Origin: Chloroflexota bacterium
Lineage (GTDB): Bacteria > Chloroflexota > Dehalococcoidia > Bin125
Length of the DNA stretch: 61,144 nt
Assembly (NCBI GenBank): GCA_028874365.1
Contig: JAPPJZ010000005.1
Location: forward strand, 1-61,144
Reading direction: 5' to 3'
Shown: piece by piece, positions 26,859 to 34,571 of the stretch
Numbering within the stretch: the first letter of the stretch is position 1
How the letters are laid out: each line of letters opens with the position of its first letter
Notes under the pieces: generated by a model
What the model saw: only the letters and a program-made list of their open reading frames with translations
The model's database searches: none
Told to the model about the DNA's origin: nothing
Program-made: the position numbers and the translations under genes

Positions 26859-27656
26859 ATGCCACCGAAAAATCCAAGATGGGCCGAGCCGGAACTAATC
26901 CTCGCCCTTGACCTCTATTTGCGCTCGGGCCTCCTGGACGACAAGGATGAGGCGGTCGTAGACCTCTCACGGGTCCTAAAGGAACTGACTATCCACCCAG
27001 ATCGTCCGGACGCAGAACGATTCCGCAATGAGAACGGGGTTGCTCTCAAACTCGCTAACTTTGCGGCCATTGACCCCAACCACAAAGGAAAGGGAATGAC
27101 AAGCTACGGGAAACTCGATGCCGAGGTGTGGGCACGCTTCGCCTCGGACGAAGACTCGTTAGCCACGGCCGCAGCAGCCATCAGGGCGGGGCACGAGGCT
27201 CCTGCGAACGATCCAGCCGACCCGACTGGGCCGATCATCGACGAGATTGAGGTGGAAGCTCAGCATGTCGAAGAGTTTCAGGTGACGATTCCCGGGAAGG
27301 AGACCGTGGGGCGCCGACGTGAGCAGAGCCTCGTCCTCGCGTATCGGGAACATCTAGAGAGCTTGGGTCACAAGATCAGTAGACACCGGTACCAACCTCC
27401 CAGCGCAGGTGCTCCACTCGTGTGCGATTTGGTCGACGAAAGCGCCGAAGTGCTGTACGAGGCCAAAGGGGACGTTCGACGTACCTCAGTCAGAATGGCA
27501 ATAGGCCAACTGCTCGACTACCGCCGTTTCGAGCCGCCAACGATGGACATAGCCGTTCTTCTTCCGCGTCGTCCCGCAGATGACTTGATCAGTCTGGTCG
27601 GCTCGGTCCCGGCGACGACCGTGTGGAGAACACAGGACGGTTTCAAGAGCACATAG
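26859..27656 (+). CDS. McrA-like N-terminal domain fused to a PD-(D/E)XK nuclease-like domain
   Basis: A 265-aa protein. Residues 1-95 resemble the N-terminal domain found ahead of HNH nucleases in McrA-type modification-dependent enzymes: WAEPELILALDLYLRSG, then FRNENGVALKLANFAAIDP. The C-terminal half (from about 150) has a PD-(D/E)XK-like pattern instead of HNH: D190 in LVCDLV, E201-x-K203 in LYEAKGD, and a QxxxY helix at Q217/Y221 (IGQLLDY). This predicts a DNA-cleaving enzyme, possibly sensitive to base modification. It diverges from the OLD-like ATPase and shares its lower GC. Domain assignments are from motifs, without a database search. Confidence 0.7.
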   Translation: MPPKNPRWAEPELILALDLYLRSGLLDDKDEAVVDLSRVLKELTIHPDRPDAERFRNENGVALKLANFAAIDPNHKGKGMTSYGKLDAEVWARFASDEDSLATAAAAIRAGHEAPANDPADPTGPIIDEIEVEAQHVEEFQVTIPGKETVGRRREQSLVLAYREHLESLGHKISRHRYQPPSAGAPLVCDLVDESAEVLYEAKGDVRRTSVRMAIGQLLDYRRFEPPTMDIAVLLPRRPADDLISLVGSVPATTVWRTQDGFKST

Positions 27657-27977
27657 TCGTTCCTCGTCGACTTGTCGCAGAGGCCTCCGTCACCTCCGAC
27701 ACACCCACCTCGACATCGAACATCCGTCCGCATACAATCACCCGACGACTCGAAACCGGAAAGCCCGACATGCCCGCACCCCACCCAGACACCCAATCCG
27801 GAACCCCCTGGATTGCTCAGGATTCACCCGGAATCACCCTGACCAAGCCCGCTCTCACCCAGACCAATCTGGACAAATCTGGACTGAACTGGACAGATCT
27901 GGACACGAAATGCCACAAAACCCAGCCCAGAACAGGCAAAACTGTCCAGTTGCCCCGAATTTCGCCCCGAAACAGCC
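27657..27977. other. Intergenic region with short tandem repeat
   Basis: These 321 bp between the nuclease gene and a VOC gene have no convincing coding region. They contain four imperfect 10-bp units at 27866-27905 and a distant inverted copy of one of them at 27942-27951. Confidence 0.5.
27866..27905 (+). repeat. Four 10-bp tandem repeats
   Basis: Consecutive units AATCTGGACA, AATCTGGACT, GAACTGGACA and GATCTGGACA. The third unit's AACTGGACAG has an exact reverse complement, CTGTCCAGTT, at 27942-27951. The array is too short and irregular for CRISPR. It could be a binding-site cluster or part of a terminator structure. Confidence 0.7.
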
Positions 27978-28364
27978 CTACGGCTCGATCAACCCACACA
28001 CCGCACCCGCCGGATCGCGAATCACCGCGAACCGACCCTCGCCCAGCTCCCGCGGCCCATCCACGACCTCGCCGCCCAGCTCCGTTACCCGAGCCACGCT
28101 GGAATCGAGGTCCTCGACGTTGATGTAGACCATCCACACCGGCGGGATGTTGGCGTTGACCCCGCGCGCGTGACAGACGCCGCCGACCGCCGACTCGCCG
28201 TCCGGGCTCATCATCACGTAGTCGTCGTACTCGCCCATGCTCAGCGGCTGCGACTGCCAGCCGGCGACCGCCGAGTAGAAGTCCCGGACCTCGTCGGCGT
28301 TGCCAACCGTCAGGTCCTGCCAGCCGATCCGCCCGGGTCGCGTGTCGGGAGCGTCGTCGTTCAT
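27978..28364 (-). CDS. VOC-superfamily (glyoxalase-like) protein
   Basis: A 128-aa protein starting MNDDAPDTRPGRIGWQDLTV, with GGAGGGG 7 nt upstream of the ATG. A longer frame upstream enters tRNA-Ala and is rejected. The pattern VGNADEVRDFYSAVAGWQ, PVWMVYINVEDLDSSVARV and FAVIRDPAGAVCGLIEP fits the PhnB/glyoxalase subgroup that acts on unknown small molecules. It reads toward the tandem-repeat region and is separate from the other VOC gene in the window, which it resembles only at family level. Confidence 0.87.
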   Translation of the reverse strand: MNDDAPDTRPGRIGWQDLTVGNADEVRDFYSAVAGWQSQPLSMGEYDDYVMMSPDGESAVGGVCHARGVNANIPPVWMVYINVEDLDSSVARVTELGGEVVDGPRELGEGRFAVIRDPAGAVCGLIEP

Positions 28365-28387
28365 CGCATTCCCCTCCGCCCCGGGGC

Positions 28388-28463
28388 TGGTGGAGCCGAG
28401 GGGATTCGAACCCCTGACCTCTGCCGTGCAAGGGCAGCGCTCTCCCAACTGAGCTACGGCCCC
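28388..28463 (-). tRNA. tRNA-Ala (anticodon TGC)
   Basis: The cloverleaf is complete: acceptor GGGGCCG/CGGCTCC, D arm GCTC..GAGC, anticodon stem CTGCC/GGCAG with loop CTTGCAC, and T arm AGGGG TTCGAAT CCCCT. CCA is encoded. Anticodon TGC reads GCA and other GCN codons. Confidence 0.97.
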
Positions 28464-28525
28464 GGGATCCCCAGCCTAACGCCGATCCCGTGACCCGACT
28501 CGATCGGGGACCAGCTCCAGGCTCT

Positions 28526-28573
28526 CTCTCCCCCCGCCAAAGGCGGGGGGAGATGCCGAAGGCAGAGGGGGGC
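28526..28573 (+). repeat. Intergenic repeat family A, copy 4
   Basis: Same palindrome and fixed tail, variable loop CAAAG. At 28483-28519 it is preceded by the module CCCGACTCGATCGGGGACCA, as in copy 2. It lies between tRNA-Ala and the first kinase gene. Confidence 0.85.
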
Positions 28574-28645
28574 TGCCCGATTCGTTAACCTGAGTCATGG
28601 CACTCCACCCCAACGTGCCAGTCAGCAACCGGTAAGGAACCAACG

Positions 28646-29386
28646 GTGGCCACCTCCAACGAATTCATGGACCTCCCCGGCCGCCTCATCGTCGTCGAAG
28701 GCATCGACGGATCGGGCAAGAGCACCCAGCTCGACCTGCTCCACAAGTGGCTCCGTAGCGAGGGCTACGTCACCGTCTTCACCGAGTGGAACTCCTCGCC
28801 CATCGTCCGCGACACAACCAAGCGCGGCAAGCGCAAGCAACTGCTCACGCCCATGTCGTTCAGCCTGATCCACGCCGCCGACTTCGCCAGCCGCACCCAC
28901 GAACAGATCCTCCCCGCCCTCCAGGCCGGCGTCGTCGTGCTCGCCGACCGCTACATCTACACCGCCTTCGCCCGCGACGCCGCCCGCGGCGTCAATCGCA
29001 AGTGGGTCCGAGACCTCTACTCCTTCGCCCCGCCACCCGACCTCGCGCTCTACTTCCACGTCTCCCTCGAAGAATCGATCCGCCGCATCGGCGCAGCGCG
29101 GGCCGAGATCAAGTTCTACGAAGCCGGCATGGACCTCGGACTCTCCGAAGACATCAGCGAGTCCTTCCGCCTCTTCCAGGGACGCATCCTGCGGGAGTAC
29201 GACACCCTCTGCGACGAATACGACATCACCCGCATCGACGCGCACCAGTCGCTGGTCACCCAACAGGTGCTCGTTCGCGACCTCGTCGAGCCGTTGCTCG
29301 AAGGCATGCCCCGGCGAGAAGTCACGAACGTCCCCACCCATCTGCAGACCGGCTACGTCTCGCTCGCGGCCGGCGGTGGCCTGTGA
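28646..29386 (+). CDS. Thymidylate kinase-like protein 1 (canonical P-loop)
   Basis: A 246-aa P-loop kinase of the dTMP kinase family, probably phosphorylating dTMP to dTDP. The P-loop VEGIDGSGKST is at residues 17-27, the DRYIYTAFARDA motif near 112 provides the DRY element, and a charged lid-like region follows. It starts at a GTG with AAGGAAC about 9 nt upstream. It is longer than classical dTMP kinase (about 210 aa) and ends in a Gly/Ala tail. Its stop overlaps the next gene's GTG (GTGA), so the two paralogues are coupled. No other tmk is seen in the window. Confidence 0.85.
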   Translation: MATSNEFMDLPGRLIVVEGIDGSGKSTQLDLLHKWLRSEGYVTVFTEWNSSPIVRDTTKRGKRKQLLTPMSFSLIHAADFASRTHEQILPALQAGVVVLADRYIYTAFARDAARGVNRKWVRDLYSFAPPPDLALYFHVSLEESIRRIGAARAEIKFYEAGMDLGLSEDISESFRLFQGRILREYDTLCDEYDITRIDAHQSLVTQQVLVRDLVEPLLEGMPRREVTNVPTHLQTGYVSLAAGGGL

Positions 29387-30078
29387 CCGAGGTCCGGTTC
29401 TACGGCGAGCCCCCTCCAGGCATCGACCAGGACTGGCTGCCCGGCCGCCTGATCGCCATCGAAGGCACCGACGGCGTCGGCCGCTCGACCATCATTTCGA
29501 TCCTCAAGGACTACCTCGAGGCCAACGGCTGGGGCGTCGTCGACAGCGGACTGCGCCGATCGCCGCTCGTGGGACCCGGCATCGACCAGGCCAAGGAAGG
29601 CCACACGCTCGACCCGATCACCCTCAACCTCTTCTACGCCACCGACTTCTGGGACCGCTTCGAGCGCATCATGCTGCCCGCCCTGCAGGCCGGCATGGTC
29701 GTGCTGGCCGACCGCTACATCTTCTCGCTAATGGCTCGCGCCATCGTCCGCGGCGCCGCCCGCGAGTGGCTCGAGCAGATCTACGGCTTCGCGCTCATTC
29801 CCGATCAGACCATCTACCTCGACATCGACGCCGAGGACCTGGTCCTGCGCATCCTCGAGCGCGGGTTCGACTTCTGGGAGTCGGGCGGCGACTACCTGCA
29901 CGACCGCAGCATCTACGACGGCTTCATGCAGCACCAGCGTGAACAACTGCACGAAATGTCGCGCATGGCCGACCGCTACGGCTGGGATGTCGTCGACGCC
30001 CGCGGCACGATCGAAGAGGTCTTCGAGCACGTCCGCCGAGCCGTCATGCCCACCGTCGAGAGCATGTCACGCCCCTGA
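29383..30078 (+). CDS. Thymidylate kinase-like protein 2 (altered P-loop)
   Basis: A 231-aa paralogue of the preceding gene, starting at the GTG of the GTGA overlap. The fold elements match: GRLIAIEGTDG, LPALQAGMVVLADRYIFSLMARA and EQIYGFALIPDQTIYLDID. The P-loop reads GTDGVGRST, with Arg34 where Lys is nearly invariant, so catalysis may be lost or changed. A longer in-frame reading from 28786 runs through the first gene and is not real. Tandem pairs suggest a heterodimer or a regulatory partner; that is inference. Confidence 0.82.
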   Translation: MTEVRFYGEPPPGIDQDWLPGRLIAIEGTDGVGRSTIISILKDYLEANGWGVVDSGLRRSPLVGPGIDQAKEGHTLDPITLNLFYATDFWDRFERIMLPALQAGMVVLADRYIFSLMARAIVRGAAREWLEQIYGFALIPDQTIYLDIDAEDLVLRILERGFDFWESGGDYLHDRSIYDGFMQHQREQLHEMSRMADRYGWDVVDARGTIEEVFEHVRRAVMPTVESMSRP

Positions 30079-30129
30079 ATTCCGCCCGCCGGCCCGGCCG
30101 GCCTGAGTGTATGCTGAGTCAGCTATCGC

Positions 30130-30205
30130 GCCGAGGTAGCTCAGTTGGTAGAGCACACGACTGAAAATCGTGGTGTCGGCAGTTCGACTCTGCCCCTCGG
30201 CACCA
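30130..30205 (+). tRNA. tRNA-Phe (anticodon GAA)
   Basis: Acceptor GCCGAGG/CCTCGGC, D arm GCTC..GAGC, anticodon stem ACGAC..; loop CTGAAAA gives GAA, and T arm GCAG TTCGACT CTGC. CCA is encoded. TATGCT at 30110-30115 is a likely -10 element. Confidence 0.96.
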
Positions 30206-30208
30206 ACC

Positions 30209-33181
30209 CTAATCTCGTGACCTCAGCGCATCCGCCAGGTACTCCACCACATGGCGCGGCTCAGCGTCCGTGAAGTGACCGATCTGCTGCCGGCACGAGA
30301 CCCCGGTAATCGCCACCGGCCTGCCCCCCGCTTCCCGTACCGCCGGGAACAGCCGCAGTTCGCCCATCTTGCGCGAGATCTCGTAGTGCTCCGCCTCAAA
30401 CCCGAACGAGCCGGCCATCCCGCAACAACCACTCTCGATGACCGTCGCCTCGTACCCAGCTCGGCGTAGAACCTCGAGCGTCTGATCGAAGCCGACCAGC
30501 GCCTTCTGATGACAATGCGCGTGCAGCAACAACTCGCCATGCCGACCCGCAAAGATCTCGGCGGCGCCCTCCCCCGCCAGCTCCGAGGCCAGCCACTCGT
30601 CGAGCAGCAGCGCCTGCGACGCCACCGTTGCAGCCGCCTCATTCCGCAGCAGCAGCGGATACTCGTCACGCAGCGTCAACAGACAGGACGGCTCGGTGCC
30701 GACAATCGGTATCCCCGACTCAGCGTGCTCCAGCAGCGCCGAGACGTTCCGCTGCGCCAATTCACGAGCGTCGTCGAGCAGACCCTTCGAGATCGACGGC
30801 CGTCCGCAACAGGTCCGCTTTGCAACCCGAATCACCCGGTAGCCAAGCGCCTCGATGACCCGCGTCGCGGCAATGCCGACCTCCGGATGAACGAAGTTGG
30901 TGAACGTGTCGTCGAACAGGACGACATCGCCCTTCGTCTGTCCCGCGGAAACTCGCCCCCGGGACCAACGCTCGAATGTCTGCCCCGCCAGCCGCGGAAC
31001 CGGTCGCTGTCCATGGACCCCCAACCGCTGTAGAGCCATCCTGGCTGGTGCCGTTGACGCGAGCGGATTCGCCAGCCGCGGCGAAAGCGAGCCAAGCCGC
31101 AGCAGCGTCGCGATGTTGGCGAAGGCGCGATCGCGCAGCGGCACGCCATGATCCCGGTGACGGTGCGCAAGAACCTCGTACTTGATCTTCGCCAGGTCGA
31201 CGCCCGATGGGCATTCCGCCTTGCAGGCCTTGCATTCGACGCACAGGTCGAGCGCATCGTGCAACCGATCCCCGGATAGCTCCTCCAGCGGCATCGCCCC
31301 GTTCAGCACCTGTCGCAACAGGTTGGCGCGACCGCGCGTCGAGTGCTCCTCGTCCTGCGTCACCATGAAGGACGGACACATCCCCCCGTCGAACTTGCGG
31401 CAGGCGCCCTGCCCGTTGCACATCTCCGCCGCACGCGCCAGTCCGCCCTCCAAGGAGAAGTCGAGCCACCCGGGCGGCTCGTGGTTGATCGTGTCCGGGC
31501 TCAGCCGCAGATTGTCGCGGAACGGCGGCGTGTCGATGATCTTGCCCGGATTGAGCATGCCCTCCGGATCGAATATCTGCTTCGCCTCGCGGAACGCGTC
31601 GACCAACCTGGCGCCGTACATCTTCTCCATGAACGCGCCACGCACGATCCCGTCGCCGTGTTCGCCCGACAGCGAGCCCCCGAACTCCACCACCAGGTCG
31701 GCAATCTCCGACGCCAGCGCTTCCGTCTGATCGAGTCCCACCGGATCCTTGACGTTGACCACCGGACGAATATGCAGGCAACCGGCCGCGGCGTGCCCGT
31801 AGTAGCCCGCGCGCAGACCCTTCGCCCTCACCGCGGCGTCGAAGCGGGCCACGAACTCGGGCAACCGCTCAGGCGGCACCGCCGTGTCCTCAACGAACGC
31901 CGCCGGCTTCGGATCGCCGTGCATCGACATCAGCAGTCCCAGACCGGCCTGCCGCATCTGCCACATGCGTGCCTGCGCCGCCGAGTCGGTCTCGGTCACA
32001 AAGGCGTAGCCCATGTCTCGCGATTCCAGCTCCGAGTGGATGGCTCCCAGTTGCTCATCCAGCTCCGCCTCCGTTTCCGCGAAGCACTCGATCAGCAGGA
32101 TCGCGCCGGGATTGCCCACCACGAACTCTGCCAGCGGCGCGTAGCCCACGCTCGAACGACAGCGCTCAATGATGATCTCGTCGACCAGCTCGATCGCCGC
32201 GGGCTTGTGAGCGTTTGCCACGACCGTGGCCTCAGCCGCGTCGATCAACGTACGAAAATGCGCGGCGAGGATGCCCCGCTTGGCAGGCAGCACGGCAAGC
32301 TGGACCGTCGCCTCCGTGACCACCGCCAGCGTGCCCTCTGAACCGACAACCATCTGAGACAGGTTCACACCGTCGGAATCGAGCAACGTCTCCAGGTTGT
32401 ATCCCGAGACCCGGCGAGGAATGTCGGGGAAGCGCCCGGCGATCTCGCCACGCTCCCGGTCCGCCAGCTCCCGCAGATCGCGATACAGGCGGCCCTCGCG
32501 CCCTCCCGAGTCGATCAGCGCTCGCAACCGTCGTTCGTCAACCTGGTCGAAACTGAGCTGGTCACCGTCCGACAGGATCACCTCCATCGATTCGACAACA
32601 TCGACCGTCTTGCCGTACAGCCCGCTGTGCGTGCCGCATGAGTTGTTGCCAATCCCGCCGCCGATCGTCGCCCGGTTCGCAGTCGACGGGTCAATCGGAT
32701 AGTGCAAACCGAACCGACGCGCCGCCTTGTTAAGTTCGGAGAGCACGAGTCCCGGCTGCACCCTCGCGACCCGGCGATCTGTGTCGATATCGAGGACGGC
32801 GTTCATGTGCCGAGTGAAATCAAGCACCACCGCGTGATTCACGCCCTGCCCGGCAAGGCTGGTCCCGCCGCCTCGAGGCAACACCGGCACACCGTGCGAA
32901 CGCGCAACGTCAACGGCGGCCGCCGCATCCTCGTGCGTCCGCGGGAACACCACCGCGACCGGCTCCATCTCGTACAGCGATGCGTCGGTCGCGTAGAGCA
33001 GCCGCGACGGTCGGTCGACCAGCACATCAGTCGAGTCTGAAATCGCGCCGCGCAGGTCGTCGGCCAGCGCAGTCAGCGCGTTTGGGCCGTTGTGCAGCAT
33101 CGCTCGAGCCCGCCGAACCGAGTTGAAACTCGATGGTTCGCGGCCCTCGATCACGGTCCGCAGCGGGGCATTGCTGGTCAT
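30209..33181 (-). CDS. FAD-linked oxidase fused to Fe-S/CCG domains (GlcD-GlcF-like)
   Basis: A 990-aa single-chain oxidoreductase for a 2-hydroxy acid or similar substrate, passing electrons from FAD through Fe-S clusters. The FAD_binding_4 domain (~residues 60-285) has LPRGGGTSLAGQGVN and DPSTANRATIGGGIGNNSCG; an FAD-oxidase C-terminal domain follows, with EHGDGIVRG. Then come ferredoxin-type cysteines (CNGQGACRKFDGGMCPSF; CVECKACKAECPSG) and two CCG modules (TCCGRPSISKG; SGCCGMAGSFGFE). It resembles YdiJ/D-lactate dehydrogenase fusions. Its start overlaps the stop of the tenI-like gene (ATGA), placing it last in the TPP-controlled operon, where a thiamin role is not obvious. Confidence 0.9.
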   Translation of the reverse strand: MTSNAPLRTVIEGREPSSFNSVRRARAMLHNGPNALTALADDLRGAISDSTDVLVDRPSRLLYATDASLYEMEPVAVVFPRTHEDAAAAVDVARSHGVPVLPRGGGTSLAGQGVNHAVVLDFTRHMNAVLDIDTDRRVARVQPGLVLSELNKAARRFGLHYPIDPSTANRATIGGGIGNNSCGTHSGLYGKTVDVVESMEVILSDGDQLSFDQVDERRLRALIDSGGREGRLYRDLRELADRERGEIAGRFPDIPRRVSGYNLETLLDSDGVNLSQMVVGSEGTLAVVTEATVQLAVLPAKRGILAAHFRTLIDAAEATVVANAHKPAAIELVDEIIIERCRSSVGYAPLAEFVVGNPGAILLIECFAETEAELDEQLGAIHSELESRDMGYAFVTETDSAAQARMWQMRQAGLGLLMSMHGDPKPAAFVEDTAVPPERLPEFVARFDAAVRAKGLRAGYYGHAAAGCLHIRPVVNVKDPVGLDQTEALASEIADLVVEFGGSLSGEHGDGIVRGAFMEKMYGARLVDAFREAKQIFDPEGMLNPGKIIDTPPFRDNLRLSPDTINHEPPGWLDFSLEGGLARAAEMCNGQGACRKFDGGMCPSFMVTQDEEHSTRGRANLLRQVLNGAMPLEELSGDRLHDALDLCVECKACKAECPSGVDLAKIKYEVLAHRHRDHGVPLRDRAFANIATLLRLGSLSPRLANPLASTAPARMALQRLGVHGQRPVPRLAGQTFERWSRGRVSAGQTKGDVVLFDDTFTNFVHPEVGIAATRVIEALGYRVIRVAKRTCCGRPSISKGLLDDARELAQRNVSALLEHAESGIPIVGTEPSCLLTLRDEYPLLLRNEAAATVASQALLLDEWLASELAGEGAAEIFAGRHGELLLHAHCHQKALVGFDQTLEVLRRAGYEATVIESGCCGMAGSFGFEAEHYEISRKMGELRLFPAVREAGGRPVAITGVSCRQQIGHFTDAEPRHVVEYLADALRSRD

Positions 33182-33780
33182 GGAGTCAGGCTACTGGCCA
33201 GCCGATACGCGGCCTCTGAGGGATCCTCCGCCGACAGGATCGCGCTGCGCACCGCGACGCCCCACGCCCCCGCTCCAATCGCCAGCGGAGCCGTCTCCGC
33301 CGTCATCCCTCCGATCGCGTAGCAGGCAACGTTGCCCAGCAGGTCCCGCATCGTGCGCAGATGCTCCACTCCGGCTCCTCGTCGGCCGGGGTGCGATTCC
33401 GTCTCAAAGATCGTCCCGACAATCGCATAGTCGACATCATCGGCCAGCGCCATATGCGTTTCGGATTCGTTGTGGACTGACCGCCCAAGCAGCGCGTACT
33501 GGCCGCCAGGCGTCTCGGCCGCGGCGGGCAGATGCAGGCCAATATCTAGCGCCTGCGCGATGTCTGCTCGATCGTTGACGATCAACATCGTCTGCGGCGG
33601 AACCCGGCGCTGGACCGCGCGGATCACCGCGACGAGCTCGGCATCCGAAAGCTCCCGTTCGCGGAACTGCACCATCAGGCGTCCACCGACGCCATTGGCC
33701 GCGCGCACGATCACGTCCGGCAGCGGTCTCCCGTTGGTGCCTTGCGCATCGGCAATCAGCATCAGGCGGTGCAAAATCAC
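33178..33780 (-). CDS. tenI: TenI/ThiE-family protein (putative thiazole tautomerase)
   Basis: A 200-aa (beta/alpha)8 protein of the ThiE superfamily, starting at the GTG of a GTGA overlap with thiX. It keeps FRERELSDAELVAVI, LIVNDRADIAQALDIGLHLP, GRSVHNESE and CYAIGGMTAETAP. Compared with the operon's other copy it lacks the usual THGTK-type phosphate loop and carries the SVH motif expected for TenI, which aromatises the thiazole from ThiG. A divergent ThiE remains possible. A longer in-frame reading through thiX is a shadow. Confidence 0.75.
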   Translation of the reverse strand: MILHRLMLIADAQGTNGRPLPDVIVRAANGVGGRLMVQFRERELSDAELVAVIRAVQRRVPPQTMLIVNDRADIAQALDIGLHLPAAAETPGGQYALLGRSVHNESETHMALADDVDYAIVGTIFETESHPGRRGAGVEHLRTMRDLLGNVACYAIGGMTAETAPLAIGAGAWGVAVRSAILSAEDPSEAAYRLASSLTP

Positions 33781-34571
33781 GATTCGCGCCTGACGAAGTG
33801 CCAGGGAATGGTCCGTCGCTCGACCAGCACCACACCGAGAAACAGCAGATAGCTCAACACAGCCACGACAAAGATCGCCCCAAACACCAGATCCGTGCGG
33901 AAGGACAACCGCGACTGCTCGAGAAAGATGCCCAGACCATCTGTCGCCCCGGCCAATTCGCCGAAGATCGCTCCGAGCACCGCGTAGATCGCCGCGATTC
34001 GCAGGCCGGTGAACAGATCCGGCAGCGCCGCCGGGATCTTCACGTAGCGATACATCTGCCACCGAGACGCTCCGAACGTGCGCATCAGGTTGATCGTCGG
34101 ACGCTCCGTCGCCGCCAGACCAGCCGCGAAGCCAAGCACGATCGGCACGAAGGTGAACAGTCCGATCACGATGATCTTCGGAGTCACGCCGAAGCCGAAC
34201 CAGACGATCATCAGCGGCGCGACCACCGGAATCGGGATCGTCTGCGAGGCGACGATAATCGGATACAGCGCTCGTCGGACAGGCGTGGAGAGGTCGAGCA
34301 ACAGCCCCAGCACCAGCGCGCAAACGATGCTAATCGCGAACCCGGCCGCCACCTCCGACATCGTGACCAGGGAATGCGCCCAGATCGATCCGGCCGACTC
34401 GACGCTCTCGCGAACGATGCGGATCGGCCCGGGAAGTGTTTGCGGACGAATGTCCGAGAGCCACACGTAGATCTGCCAGCCGGCCAGGACAACCAGAACC
34501 AGACCCAGCGGCGCGGCGACGCTCACGGCTAGCTCGCGGCCCAGCGCCCGTCTCAGCGCCCGGCCGTTCAC
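33777..34571 (-). CDS. thiX: ABC transporter permease for thiamin pyrimidine precursor
   Basis: A 264-aa inner-membrane permease with about six helices. The cytoplasmic EAA-type loop is GASRWQMYRYVKIPAALPDLFTG. It lies between the ATPase and TenI-like genes in the thiamin operon and starts at a GTG overlapping the ATPase stop (GTGA). With ThiY and ThiZ it should import formylaminopyrimidine or HMP. The substrate is inferred from the operon and the riboswitch; by sequence alone it is an SsuC/TauC-type permease. Confidence 0.88.
   Translation of the reverse strand: MNGRALRRALGRELAVSVAAPLGLVLVVLAGWQIYVWLSDIRPQTLPGPIRIVRESVESAGSIWAHSLVTMSEVAAGFAISIVCALVLGLLLDLSTPVRRALYPIIVASQTIPIPVVAPLMIVWFGFGVTPKIIVIGLFTFVPIVLGFAAGLAATERPTINLMRTFGASRWQMYRYVKIPAALPDLFTGLRIAAIYAVLGAIFGELAGATDGLGIFLEQSRLSFRTDLVFGAIFVVAVLSYLLFLGVVLVERRTIPWHFVRRES

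Noticed and set aside
26605-26970. An N-terminal extension of the OLD-like ATPase to 26970
   Set aside because: It would overlap the divergent gene by 112 bp, has no ribosome site, and the ATPase fold starts naturally at MLISIDVPF with GAGGAG upstream.
27866-27905. Tandem repeats as a CRISPR array
   Set aside because: Units are only 10 bp, contiguous and irregular, with no spacers and no cas genes in the window.
28786-29382. A 430-aa fused kinase reading through both thymidylate kinase genes
   Set aside because: The first part is a shifted frame of the first gene; the second protein begins at the GTG of the GTGA overlap at 29383.
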